DNA from: Galerina marginata
Taxonomy: Eukaryota; Basidiomycota; Agaricomycetes; Agaricales; Galerinaceae
NCBI GenBank assembly: GCA_023014335.1
Contig: JAECYW010000019.1
Coordinates: 744,001-808,000 of the forward strand
Reading direction: 5' to 3'
DNA length: 64,000 nt
A model generated the notes under the pieces. The model made no database searches. It was not told the origin of the DNA and saw only the letters and a program-made list of their open reading frames with translations. Position 1 is the first letter of the stretch, and every line of letters begins with the position of its first letter. Of the stretch, positions 23,483 to 35,266 are shown one piece after another. A program made the position numbers and the translations under genes.

Positions 23483-25574
23483 TGGGAATGTGGTGGTTCG
23501 ATGGGAAGAACGGGCGCTTGATAACTGATAACACACGTGGAACGCATCGTGGCTACTTATCACGTAAATTCTTCCCGACATTGCGCATTTTGTAAAAATA
23601 GACACTGAGAATCTTGTTTAAGGATGTATTGTCGCACATAGTATAAAGAGCACCCACAAAGACAACAGAATTGGAAAAAAATATTATCAACAGAATAACC
23701 TCGAAAGCCTTGGGGGCAAAGAGCTCATAAGCCGTCCGATGAGAAAGAGAGCCCTAGGTGACTGCGATATCCATCAGTTGTAATTGAAGTCAGGAGGGTG
23801 GATAACGATACAGGCTCAGTATAAGTATGATAGTCTTGCATTAACCAGAAGACGAACAAGTTCCAACTGGATGCGTCTGTAAGAAGATGACGTCCTGAGT
23901 GGGTTTTCAGATCGCCCAGTCCCATTCGCGTCACGACCCACCCACCAGAAGGCAGTTTTTCTGAGGACAGAGAGAAACGACGCACAACATGTAAGTCAGA
24001 ATGGATGATAGCTTTGCAACAATCCCACTCTCTGGGGCCTTGATAAAACCATCAGTGTATTCGTGGTCGCCCAAACATCCCTTGACTCACTTGAGAAAAG
24101 CTGGAATAAAAAACCTCATTCGGAATTTAAACACTTGATGAAAAATCCTCGCTTTGCTATTTTTTCGAGTCGACGTCGCGGCCGGGCGCGAATAGGCCAC
24201 AACTGGCTTGTGGAATGCCTCGGAAAACCCATTATTAGACTGGAAACGCGACCATAGCCAGAGACACGGCGTGGCATGTGAGATATCCGAGGACCCCATC
24301 TTGCCGTTGCTGCCAGTGAGGAGACCGCCGAAACGTCCGCATCCGTCAATGATAATAAGTGACCAAGAGGCACTGCCGCCTTGGGACATGTAGGAACTTC
24401 TGTTGCCCATATCGCAAGGAGTATACTTGGCAGCGATCTAAAGGTCGAGTGATTGGGTAAGAAACCGCGAACGTCGACGGTTGGGTGCAGTTCTCCAACC
24501 TCGAATAGATCGCCTACTGGAACGAAGTTGGTGTGGGTGATGTCGAACTCGCTGAGAAGGGCCAGGCAACCGTGCGCTGCGCTAGAGTTCCGTCTTGGAG
24601 AGGAACTTGGGGACCACCACGATCTAGAAAACACCGGGCTGGCCCTTCCATTTTCCACTTGGACCACGGCGAAGCGAAGGGTGTCCAAAGAGACCTTCAC
24701 GGCAGATAGGTAACCAACTTTGGGCCTAGATGTTTCCAGCGTTGATGATCTTGTGACTGAAGGCTTCCCTGAGGGCCGTCAGCAACTAGCGGTAACACTC
24801 AAGACCAGTGGGCTTCTTCCATGGCGTAGTGTCAGAACGGTAACCTAAGGGGGCGCAGTACTGAGAGGTAGTACATCGCCTCTAGCTTGGAGAGGAAGTA
24901 CGGGGTAAAGCAGAAGAAGCGCCGGATGTGGTTTCATCGAGGAAGCTGAGGGCCGACAGCAGGGTGGCGATAGTGGTAAATGCAATTATAGATAAATTCC
25001 TAAGAAATCACTAGAAGTGGGAGGAAGCAAGTACGGGATGGATATCGATGACAGCCAAAGCCAAAGGACTAACTTTCGATAATCAGCAAGAAAGATCTTG
25101 AGTCGCAAAGATGAGAAAAGTTGCCAAGAAAAGGTCGGGAGCAGGAAAAGACCGGACGGATGGGGATAGTTACGTAACGCGCTTTGACAATCGTGAGAGG
25201 TGCTGAGGAGCATGTTTTCGTTGAGTTTTGTGGCTTGCCTCCATACCAGAACCAGTCCACAGCGGCCTCGAGTCCACCATGGCAGTCAGTGAGTACCCGT
25301 TTTCCCCATATTTTTCTGCCTTTTAGGAGTGGCGATGAGGGTCCGTTCATGCCGAGACATGGTTTTGAACGGCCAAAGCGATCGCCTCGGAACGGTTCTG
25401 GCTTTGGGGCGTGGCATGAAGTAATAATACTATGACGAAGAAGGACCACTATTGGACCAAATCCCTTCTCTTTCTCGTCTAGTCAACTTCCTGTGAAGTT
25501 TACCGTCACGAACGCCACGCCCTTACGCCCGTCTCGTTCTATTCTTTTCCGCTTCTGCTTGACTCTGCTCTACA
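23483..25574. other. Intergenic region with unrecognised coding-like remains
   Basis: The first part holds the promoter of the pseudokinase gene. On the minus strand an open frame of 194 codons (24700-24116) and neighbouring frames (24410-24087, 25449-25069) look coding in composition, for example VSLDTLRFAVVQVENGRASP and GGSASWSLIIIDGCGRFGG, but they are in different frames and I cannot join them into one gene. I do not recognise the family. They may be a decayed gene or a gene whose splicing I failed to solve. Immediately upstream of 25575 lies the promoter of the plus-strand membrane protein. Confidence 0.4.
24087..25449 (-). pseudogene. Possible decayed or unsolved gene, family not recognised
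   Basis: Several adjacent minus-strand frames with amino-acid-like composition (25449-25069, 24700-24116, 24410-24087) lie in one direction. Segments such as LRFAVVQVENG and FGGLLTGSNGKMGSSDISHA look like real protein, but stops interrupt between about 24960 and 24710, and I find no donor and acceptor pairs that restore a single frame. No start codon is convincing. It might be one degenerate gene. A translated search would settle it. Confidence 0.3.
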
Positions 25575-28380
25575 ATGGCGACGACGCCAACACCGACGGC
25601 GACGCCAGCTCCACCTACTGGCCCGTCGTCGATATCGTCGGAGCCACCGAGTAATTCTAGTCCACCTTCTGACTCGGTTTCTTCTGCTTCTCTGTCCACT
25701 GACCCGCTTTCTTCTCCCTCAGTTACACCTATACTGCCGCCTCCAGTTTCGGCCCCTAGCTCGGTGTCATCGAGTAGTTCTTCAAGTTCTTCAAGTTCAA
25801 GTTCCAGCAGTTCCAGCAGCAGCTCGAGCTCTTCAAGCTCATCGAGCTCCTCGTCAAGTTCGTCTTCAACAGAATCATCGACTTCGTCTACTCCGACACC
25901 AACGACACTGTCGCAGTCGTCAACGAGTGTCTATGCCTCCAGCGTCGTGTGAGTATCCCGTTGCTGCTTGCGACCCTTTGCGACCCTTTCCCCGCGTTCC
26001 TTTTTCGTTTCGGTCCTTCATTTCCGTACCCTTGCGGTGTGCAGGGGCATTCCTGATACCCCGGACATTGTTATCGATCCTATCACCTGCTTTGCCGTTC
26101 ACCGTTATTCTTGTCGAGCCCATGTCATTCTGTGACCGGTCGGGTTGTTGGACCGATCACTGCTTCGTTCTGGACACATATAGCTGTTCACTGTGCAACC
26201 TTTGCTCCAGTTTATTCCTTCGTTTCATAAGCCCGATGTTTGTCCAGGAAGCGGACATCGCGCCATTGACCTTCATGACTTGCAGCCCTTCCGTTTCTTA
26301 TACTTTCCTTATCTTCCTTTTTAAATGGGGCTTTTGGATGCTTGTCACCTGCAAGCGTCCATCACCTTCTTGGCCTGAGCCCGCTCATTCATTCATTCGG
26401 CTTTCTATGATCTGCGCACAGGCACGAAGACACGTTCCGATCGTTCATGACCTTCACTCCGTCTCATGCGGACCATTTGCCTTCCTTCATTGAATAATTC
26501 ATGTCTTTTCTGGCTACTGTTAATTTTCCCCTGTTTTCTCCCATCCTCTGGGTCTCTCTATTCCTGGAGTTTGGTGTGGTGCGATATGATGCGTTTTTTG
26601 CGTCGCTTTCTCTTATCGCAGATAGCCCACCTTGCTCCTTTACCCATGCGCATTATGCATGGAGTATACTCCTGGTTCATTTTATTTTTCTCTGGCTGGC
26701 ACGGAACGAACTCGGTAAATTTTTATACGGTCAAATTCACCCAGTCATCATTCATGAGGAGGTGGTCCATGACGTCATCTCCCGCTCATCGTAGGCCATG
26801 CCTTGCGCGGCAGCTCGCACGGCGAACAAATCTTCATTCCATCATTATTTTTAATGTTCAGATTTCCATTCCTTGCTTTTTTTTTCTTCACTTTCCTTGA
26901 CTCAGATGGTCGAATTCTGTTGTGCTGTGAAACTGATGCGTTATTGTTTTGCAGAATGACCTCTAATGGTCAACAATTTACCACCGTCGTCAGCGTCACC
27001 ACCGTCATCAACCCTGGCACGGTCATCACACCTACCGGAAGCAATGCAGGCTCTACAAAGTCAAATTCCAACCTAGGCGCCATCGTTGGTGGTGTCGTAG
27101 GAGGTACGCTCCTCACTGCCTTGTTTTTCCATTCATTCCGTAATTAAATGTACTCTTCCGCAGGTATTGGTGGCCTCATTCTCGTAGCGATCGTCGTCTG
27201 GCTCCTTCTGCGAAAACGCCGCATAAAGAACGAATTCGACGGCAACTTCGACCCAGCCCACGTCGGCGCTGCAGGAGGCGGAGGCGGAACATTACCCCAG
27301 ATGGACGTCGACGACGACGACGGCGTAGGCGGGCGTTTGGCAAGCAGCGCGGGCGGTGGCGGCATCATCTCGCCGTACTCATACAACCCCGCGACCAACA
27401 TGACGCAGGTCCCGCCGTCCATCAGCAGCCACGCCTCGGCGCCTCTCATGGCCGGTGCCGCTGCTGGAGCAGGTGCTCTTGCGGCTGGGGCGTACTATAA
27501 CAACGAGCACAGCCAGAGGCGGACGTCGTCCCATGGGACTGGCCCAGAAGCCCAATACGCGCAGTACAACCACACGGGCCCGTCATCGACTGGCTCGTAC
27601 TACCCCGGCTCGAACTCGCATGAAGGCAGCTCGAACAACCCGCCTGTGACGCCGAGCGATGCGAGCTATCCGCATACCACGTCCTCTGGTGCTGGTGGGT
27701 ACCCCGCTGTCAACCCATATGCGCCAATCGGGCGCGGGCCCTCACCCGGCCCGAGTGCGCTCGGAAGCTCGGAGCATTCGTCGTCTGGGATTGGACCGTA
27801 TGCGGCAGCGGGTGCGGGTGCGGGTGCTGCTGCTGCGGGGGTGGCGAGCGGGGTGTATAACCCGCGCAGCGCGAAGGAGATGGAGGCGATGGGGATGAGG
27901 CAGCCTTATGTCATGAACCCGGACGAGCATTCGAACACGCAGAGCCAGGGCCAGGGTCAGAGCCACTACCCGGCGGCGATGCAGCAGCATCTGTATGGCG
28001 ACCAGGCGAGGCAGGCGTACCTCCAATACGGGCCGGGCGGTGTATCTGCTAGCACTCCGTCCCCTCCTCCTTCTGTACAACAGGGGCAGGGGCAGGGGCA
28101 GCAGCAGCAGTATTACAGCCATGCCGGCCAGCCGTCCGTATCGTCCTCTGAAGGCGGCGGGATCCCAGACTCCCTCCGCCCGGGTGCGGGGGGGAGTAGC
28201 AGCGCGAATCCGGACGGTGTGCGGCCTGGTTCTGCGGTGATTGTGCATCAGGATGGGGGGAGGGTTGTTATGCGTAAGGGGGATGCTGTGGCGGAGGAGG
28301 AGGAGGAGGGGGAGCAGTTGCCGGAGATTCCGCCTACTTATGATAGTTTGCTGAGGGGGCCGTCGCAGAGTAGGCAGTGA
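25575..28380 (+). CDS. Ser/Thr-rich single-pass membrane protein (mucin-like, sensor-like layout)
   Basis: Three exons (25575-25948, 26955-27103, 27164-28380) give 579 residues. The N-terminal ~150 residues are almost wholly Ser, Thr and Pro, including a polyserine tract, and would be heavily O-mannosylated if extracellular. A membrane segment follows (GGLILVAIVVWLLL), then a basic stop-transfer RKRRIKNEFD and a long Gly/Ser/Tyr/Gln-rich cytoplasmic tail. No cleavable signal peptide is visible. The layout resembles fungal wall-stress-sensor-like proteins, but no cysteine-rich WSC module is present, so function is only inferred. The first intron is about 1.0 kb, very long for this genome, and exon 2 starts with an in-frame ATG (26956), which would allow a short isoform lacking the Ser-rich part. 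Confidence 0.75.
25790..25868 (+). repeat. Serine-codon repeat (polyserine tract)
   Basis: An uninterrupted run of about 40 serine codons, using TCA, TCG, TCC, TCT, AGT, AGC in mixed order (ttcaagttcaagttccagc and similar). Because codons are mixed, the protein tract looks maintained and not merely a slipped microsatellite. Confidence 0.6.
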
Positions 28381-29851
28381 GTGGTCTTGAAGGAGGTGTA
28401 GGGGATGAGGGGGTGGGTTGAGGGATGAGGGTGCTGGTGATGGTGCTGGTGTGGCTGAGCGCAAAAGGCGCAGGAGCTGTGTGGGGTTGTGCTGGAGAAG
28501 AGGAGAGGAGAGGAGAACTCGGCATCTTCAAAACAACCAATGTTGACCGTCGACGCCGCGCTCGATTATTTTCTTTGACGTCCTCGCAGGATGTCATCCC
28601 TTATACCGACACGAAAAAATCCGTACGAGGTTTTCTGGAAACTCAAAAGTTATTTTAAATCAATACCACTTATATCCTGGAGTCGGCGTCATTGTTTTTC
28701 GCCTCTGCCCTTCCTTTACCCCATAACCTCACCCTCTGCGAACTGGCCTTGCCTTGCCCTCGGTTCTCGACTCTCTTTGAATCTTCTCTTTCGTCTTCGT
28801 GCACCCGCTTGCCGCCGTGGAGTTTTGCCGCTACAATGGTTTACCCTATGTGCGACTTTTTACCTCACCTAGTCTTCGACTTTCCCATGTCGTCCACCTC
28901 AACCTCCACACACTTCAACGTTCAATATAACATACACCCCCATCCTCAGCCACCCACCCACCCAACCCCGCTTTCACTATCTTTAACTTAATACCGCCCT
29001 CCGCTTGCCTTATAGTTATTTGATCTCGACGACGACGACGACCTCGCTGTTGATATTGATATTGATGTGCCATGCCAGGACGATGGACTTTTTTTATCGA
29101 TTCTTTACTTACTCGAGTATATAAAATGTACATGCTAATCTCGAATTATCATACAGCTTTGTATGATGCAGTTCTTGCCATTTGGTAGGGAGATGGGTAT
29201 TGGTACTCTTAGAATTTCGGTATGTCGTCAATGGGAGGGGCTCACAGTGATTGCTGCTTGGGGTGCGCGCCCTCACCTTGCAGCTGCGCAGAGGGCGCAG
29301 ATCAACATTTTGGCGCTCAGCACTTCGAAGACGAAGAAATCTGGAGGGGTCTCTATTTCAATCGTCCAACGCCAGGACTGTCCTTCGTTTCTTGCACTAC
29401 GGCCTAAATGCCTAAAAATTCTAGAATCACAGATAAGCGAGGTCCTTTTTCTGATGCCTACCGGCCGCGAAGATCTCGGACGATCACGCTTTCCGGCACG
29501 TCAGTATCTACAAGTAAACACTTTCTGTAAACTCTCTTATTTATCCTTTAAGTGTCCACGCATTGACAGTATGTACAACCAGTCGACCAGAGTCTCGAGA
29601 ATTTACCGGCGTCTCGAGCTGCGCAGATTTAATGCAACGGACAAGTATCGCCTTTGATATCAGGACAGGGGAAGGGCTTGGCAACAGTGATCGATCAGAT
29701 GGGGCTATGGCTGAATACAAATCAAGCGTGTGCAAACATAAACTCAAAGTTTTCCCCCTTCCCACTGTCCGTCTCTCCTCTCCCTTCCCTCTCATTCAAC
29801 TGGGGGTCCCAAAAAGAAGCTTCTATACACTACTAATTCCACGTCCTAGCC
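28381..29851. other. Intergenic, non-coding as far as seen
   Basis: No gene is supported. It carries the 3' end of the membrane-protein gene and, near its right end, pyrimidine-rich promoter sequence of the methyltransferase gene. A small GAC/GATATT-type simple repeat lies near 29018-29060. Short frames at 29163-29657 and 29563-30018 overlap each other and lack motifs. Confidence 0.45.
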
Positions 29852-31205
29852 ATGGCTGCTGTATGGAAACGCCACCCGCGGTACACGATGCTCGTCGTCG
29901 CCGCCCTCGTCACGACCTTCTACCTGCTCGTCCCGTATGGCGCTCCGCCAGCGCACCACTTCACGCTGCAGGACTCGAGCCTCGCGAGCCGCGTCGACCG
30001 CGCGAATGTTATTTATGAGCGGCTGCTCAAGCAGCGCGAGGGGCTAATCAAGAAGTTTGGCCCGAACCCGAAGGATATTGCGCTGTAAGTCGATGATCAT
30101 CGCGAGGCGCGAGCGCAGCTGACGTGTCGTGCAGGTTCCCCCCTGATAAAGCCCCATGGCCTCCGTATACCGTCTGTTAGTGTTCATTCGGTTGCTGAAT
30201 ACGGATTAGACACTAATGCTGTATTGATAATAGGGGACTTCTTCCCAGCTGCATTCAACTGCCCGCATGAGATTGAACGTCTCGGCGCTCTGGGTGACGG
30301 AGGTAAATGGGTCTGCGGTCTCTCGCGCGTAGCAGAAAAGCCAGACTGTGTTGTCTACTCCTTCGGTGAGGCGCCCTCACACGTCACATTTCCCCTGAGA
30401 GGTTAACTGAACGCGAATATCTAGGCATCAACTACGAATCATCCTTCGAGTCTGAAATCCTTGCTGGCACTGAGTACTGCCAAATCTGGGGCTATGACTT
30501 CAGCGTCAAGTCCTTTGGGCCTGAGATACCCAGGTCACGCTCGCACCGCACTCACTTCAGGCCCGTCGGACTGTCTGGTTCAGACAAGCATGGAGAGGAT
30601 GATGATCCGAAGATGTATACCCTCGAGACCTTGATGAAGGAGAACGGTACGCGCCCACGCAACCTTCTACATGACAGGACCCCTGCTGATTGACACGCCA
30701 TCATCGCTTCTGCAGGCCACAAGCACATTGATATCCTGAAAATCGATATTGAGGGCTGGGAATTCGACACTATCACCACCCTCCTTAACCCGTACATCGA
30801 GTCTGGCAAGCCTCTTCCCTTCGGCCAGCTCCAGCTCGAGATCCATATCTGGAACAAGAGCTTTGAAGAGTACCTCGCCTGGTGGCAAAAACTCGAGGCA
30901 GCCGGACTTCGTCCATTCTGGACCGAGGTGAGATTCGATGCCTTGCCCATGCACGTATCCGTTGCTGATCTTTTTTACCTGTTCCCCAGCCCAACTTGGT
31001 GTACCAAAATTACAACAAGAAAAGCAACACCGCTGATCTTGCTGAGGTACGCGCCCATTCGTTTTGTTCCATCTGTTGGGCGATCGCTGACCGTTATTTT
31101 TAGTACTCCTTCCTCAACATCAAGGGCAACAACGTCTTCGTGCACGACCCCAAGCCAACCATGACCGACGAGGACGGGCACCACCCGCACGCCCCGCACC
31201 AGTGA
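29852..31205 (+). CDS. Type II membrane methyltransferase-like protein (Methyltransf_22/METTL24-like)
   Basis: Seven exons (29852-30084, 30135-30175, 30234-30365, 30425-30646, 30716-30927, 30990-31046, 31104-31205) give 332 residues. A short basic N-terminus is followed by one membrane segment (TMLVVAALVTTFYLLVPY), typical of type II Golgi or ER proteins. The lumenal domain has GALGDGGKWVCG (about residue 105), CVVYSFG, the acidic ILKIDIEGWEF and QLQLEIHIW, a pattern shared with the METTL24-like family and with FkbM-type SAM-dependent methyltransferases. The C-terminus is His/Pro-rich. Substrate is unknown; family members are suspected of modifying glycans or proteins in the secretory pathway. 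ATG context is good and all exon phases agree. Confidence 0.8.
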
Positions 31206-32573
31206 TCTGATGGTGTGCTACCATCCACCATCCACTTCACCACCCCAGTTTCGAGACGTATTTATAACCTGCTATTTACTACCCGGGTCGACTGCGCGCA
31301 CAACCTATAATGCATAATGATTCCTCCATCTGAGTGCGGGATAGATAGAACAGGCCTAGGATAGAACCGCCCTTCCCTTCCTTTCCTTTCGTTTCCGACC
31401 ACAGACCATGAAAGTAGCCGTATTGTCAGCTAGTGCAGTGCAATGTATTTTTCTGTCTTAATATATCCTGGAAGAATAGGCGTATACCTTTGTTCGTAGA
31501 TTGAGTTGGGTGCTTTTGGATGTTGGACGTTGACGTTCAGGACTTGAAGGGATTTCTTTGCTCGTCCTGTGATTCAGTGTGAGTGGAAATCATAGTCTCC
31601 CGTAGGCGGTGACAAGTCGACCACCTTGCGAATCAGAAGTTTGGACTTGTAAGTGCAACTTCACTGTGCATACAAAGGACCTTGCTGTAGTTACATAAAA
31701 GCGGTCTTCAGGCTGCCTGGTTCAAGTTGGCGAAACCAGTTGGCCTGTCCACAGCAAACTGGCGGAAATGCACGAATACCTGACCTCGGTAAACAGTCGG
31801 CTACCTGCATGTGGCAAAAAAAAGTTCGCACTTCATTCTTCGGGCAACGCGGGTTATCCCAAGACGGTGACTAACCGGTTGCCATTCTCTTCAACTCAAC
31901 TGAACAAAGACCCTATATTAGTGAGCTGCGATGGTCGTCGACGTATGGAGGTGCTCTGCCGCTGTTTTCTCGGCGAGTTAAATATGTGGTGGAATTCGAG
32001 AGGGTTCTTGCCACTTGGGGTCGGATGTGAACCTTGAAAGAGGCACCGACACGGCGGCATCTGGACGTTGGATGGAATATGTCAAGCGAAATTACACCGG
32101 AGTCGAGACTTCGACGACAACAATTCTGCCCTGCCGACTCACCGAGGGGCCGTTGTCACCCAAGATGAGAGAAGATCACAAATAGAAAGAATAGCACCCG
32201 ATCCAGCTGGTAACGATCTGCAACAACAGCAGCCGTCGTCTAGCGTAAGCGAGAAGAAAATGCGGCTCTCGCGTGCATGCGGATGGTGCCACCGAAACGG
32301 TTAACAGTCAACAGTCAACAGTGCCAACGCAGCAGTGGCACGCCTCGCGGCCTTTGACCTGCTACCGCCACGACGTCCACCTCCCCCCCACCCTTCATAA
32401 CCCCAACGCTCTTTGCCTGAGGCACCCCTTCTGTCCGCACACTCCTTTTCACACCAGCGTTGAACGCCTCCCTCCTGAGCCTCGTGCCGCCCCTTTGGGT
32501 CGTTAGGCCCTTCTTTTGTCATCCGGATCCTCTGTAAATTCTTTTCTTGGGCTTGTCGTATAACGAGCTCGAA
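31206..32573. other. Intergenic, nothing recognised
   Basis: This contains the 3' flank of the methyltransferase gene and the promoter of the first tetraspan gene. Frames on the plus strand at 31653-32037 and 32068-32304 are short, overlap, and have no family signature. A short triple agtcaacagtcaacagt run is at about 32304-32322. Confidence 0.4.
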
Positions 32574-33356
32574 ATGGCTATCGATCTACCCTTTCTGCGG
32601 ATGGGGCTCTATGGTGTACTGGTAAGAGAGGAAAAGGAATCTCGTTGGGTTAATTTGACTCTCGTTTCGTTCGTTCTGCTTTTCCAGTTGGTTTTCAGCT
32701 TTATTGTGTTGTGCCTTACAGGCGTCAGGTTGAACTATACCAACCATCTTCCTCGACACGACCCGCTGAATGGTGGTCGCGACTTCTCTGGTGGGTTTAT
32801 CATTGTCTATTTCGTTTGAATGTCGCGTCTAATTATAATTTTGGTAGACCCGGTTGTGGTCGAGCTTCTGTTCTCAACTATATTGACCATTCCCTGGTCA
32901 ATATTCGTGTACGTTTCTAGACATCCATGGAATTTCATTCATTCATACTCATCCTATCTCTCATCGATCCCAGTATTTGGTCGATACACAGACGCTACGA
33001 AAATCCAATTTTCGGAACGTTTCTTACTGAAATTATCGGCCTTACCGTGCTCTGGATATTCTGGGTTTCTGGTGCCGCAGCGGCCACCGTAAGTCCTTCC
33101 TTCCTTCCAGGATCATTCCCCGTATTAACACGGCCTTCAGACTCCGTGGGGTTCTCTATCGTGGTGCCAAGAATTCGAAGCGTGTCGCGTGCTCTCAGCG
33201 CTGGTCGCCTTTGCCTGGCTCGGCTGGGTCACGCTCACTGTGCTTCTTGGCTTGAGTTTGTTATTCACGGTTGCCAATAAGGCAATGACGGAACCCCTCC
33301 ATGGGCGGTGGAACCCGAGAGAAAGCCAGTTTGTAGATAACGTGGTTCGCGCATAA
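32574..33356 (+). CDS. Four-helix membrane protein, MARVEL-like, paralogue 1
   Basis: Five exons (32574-32621, 32688-32790, 32848-32908, 32974-33088, 33141-33356) give 180 residues. Four hydrophobic segments are visible: LVFSFIVLCLTGV, VVVELLFSTILTIPWSIFVI, EIIGLTVLWIFWVSGAAAAT and LVAFAWLGWVTLTVLLGLSL. WCQEFEACRVL, with two Cys, sits before the last segment, as in many fungal MARVEL-domain proteins. Such proteins act at membrane apposition or sorting sites, but no specific role can be assigned here. The next gene downstream is a paralogue with the same exon phases and identical lengths for exons 3 and 4 (61 and 115 nt). Confidence 0.75.
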
Positions 33357-34276
33357 GGTATGCGGTTCAATTATCTTTGTGCTCAACGGCGTTTTCTAAC
33401 TCGGAATGGGTGCTCTAGATGTATTTTTGTTGTACTTTTTTTATCATAAAAAACAGTAGGCTGCTTGGTCTGTACGATTGGGGACGTTGGAAGGAACTAT
33501 ACCCAAAATCATGTTGCTATCACTTGCAATTCAAGGAATTTTTCCGTTTTTCCTTTATCATCTTCCTTTCCAAACATGTAGGATATATATATGTCCAGGT
33601 CTGGATATAAAAATATCGACGAAACTGCATCGGTTCCGAGAGCCCTCGCCCTGCGTTCGCTGACATTCAAAACATAAGCTTTAATGGGTCTAACGTCAGC
33701 GTTATTTTTAGCACGTACAGTAAGCGCCCATCTCCTCACCAAGATAATTTCTCCAACGGCTAACTTCCATCCGAACAGTCGGAAATGCACTACTAATCAG
33801 GAAGGTTGTCGAAAGCAGATGAATGTCTTATCTCTTATTCCTCTACTACAACCCCCAGATAAGCCAGTCTCAGATAAAGATGACTGACTCATGACGACAT
33901 TATTCAAGGTCCGTAGATCGAGAATTTACCAAGGGAAAGGAGACAACCACAACTTCATCGCTGCTGCGCCCTTCTGGCGTCAACCACTGGACGCATTTTC
34001 TCCTTCCTAGTGTTTTCAGTCACTGCGAAGAAGAGAGGGTCGGAACGGTCCTCCATTGCAAAAAGTTGGACGTAAAGGCGCGGCGGCGCTCTTGTCGCCA
34101 GTCCTAAACCAAAATGGATTCACCCGAGCCACAGTTCCAGATTCGATTGCGGGTACAGATTAATCTGGGGTGGTGCTACTGGATCGCTATATAGTTCGAG
34201 ACCTCGCCAACACTCAGCATCGCTCGACGATACCTTCACCTCATTTTTACCATCTCGATTCTCTTACCCCGTCGCG
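33357..34276. other. Spacer between the two tetraspan paralogues
   Basis: No gene seen. AT-rich segments near 33430-33620 and a GC-richer promoter-like part near 34080-34270. No third paralogue or remnant is recognisable. Confidence 0.45.
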
Positions 34277-35121
34277 ATGTTTCATATCCTTCGCTCCATC
34301 TTTTGGATTATGCTGGTGAGATTGACGTGCTTTAAGGCTATGATCTACACTGATTGCTTGCTCTTTCTTAGTTCTTGTGTTCGGTGGTCCTCATGGGGTT
34401 GACTGGATACCGCATTCACCAGACGGAGACACGACAAGACTTCTTTCGGCCGGGGAGGCGCTTTTGGGGTCAGCTGATTTCTCTCTCTCCAAAGCCTTCC
34501 CGGTATTAATGATGTTACAGATCCCACTGTCGTAGAGTTGCTCGTCACCTCAGCCCTGGCCACTATCTTTTCAATTTGGTTGTACGTCAAGCTCCTTCTA
34601 CCACGCCTGCACGCTTTCTGACCCCTATTCTTTAGCACCATTGCTATATTAAAACGTCTCGGTCGTGGCCCGTTCGCTACCTACCTCGCCGAGCTCATTT
34701 CCCTCTTCATCCTCTGGTTCATGTTCCTCATCGGTGCAGCTGTCTTTACGGTGCGTACTTCTCGTTTGAAAGTCGCCTTGATCAGAAACTCACTCCTTTA
34801 ATATAGCATCGATATCTCCATCTCAAAGAGTGCCGGGCCCACTACAAAACATGTCGCATTTTGGAGACTATCAAGGCATTCTCCTGGATTTGTTGGATTT
34901 TCACCACGTTCCTCATTATATCGACACTTTCGAACATGGCGTTCAGGAAGCACGACTTCTTCGGACCCGTTCATGGACGCGCCGATACAACGACCGGCAC
35001 GACGACCCATCATCAAACCCGCGAGGTTCGAAACGCTGGCAACACCGGCACCGCCAGCACCACCGCGACCGCACACGAAAATCCTGCCCATGTGGCACAA
35101 GAGCCCGTTGCTACTGTCTAA
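34277..35121 (+). CDS. Four-helix membrane protein, MARVEL-like, paralogue 2
   Basis: Five exons (34277-34315, 34372-34468, 34521-34581, 34636-34750, 34807-35121) give 208 residues. Hydrophobic segments: FLCSVVLMGLTGYRI, VVELLVTSALATIFSIWF, LISLFILWFMFLIGAAVFT and FSWICWIFTTFLIIST. The loop before the last segment reads ECRAHYKTCRILETIKAFSW, again with paired Cys. The cytoplasmic tail is rich in Thr, His and Ala. It matches paralogue 1 in intron phases (0,1,2,0) and in two exon lengths, so the pair arose by tandem duplication. Its 3' end faces that of the P450 gene, only about 145 bp away. Confidence 0.75.
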
Positions 35122-35266
35122 TTTCTTTCCGTAAGTTTGGCGGATCTCGTTTTCCTGCAGTCGGTTTATTATTATTTCCTTGCCCTCTACGTTGGAATAG
35201 ATCATACACGAAGAGCATTTACTGGAGTTCATAATTTGTACAATAATTGTCACCGAGATTCAATTC

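Noticed and set aside
25927..26900. Two plus-strand frames (188 and 144 codons) inside the long intron
   Set aside because: They overlap each other in different frames, have low-information hydrophobic/Ser text from pyrimidine-rich DNA, and the GTGAGT donor and TTTGCAG acceptor join the flanking exons in frame.
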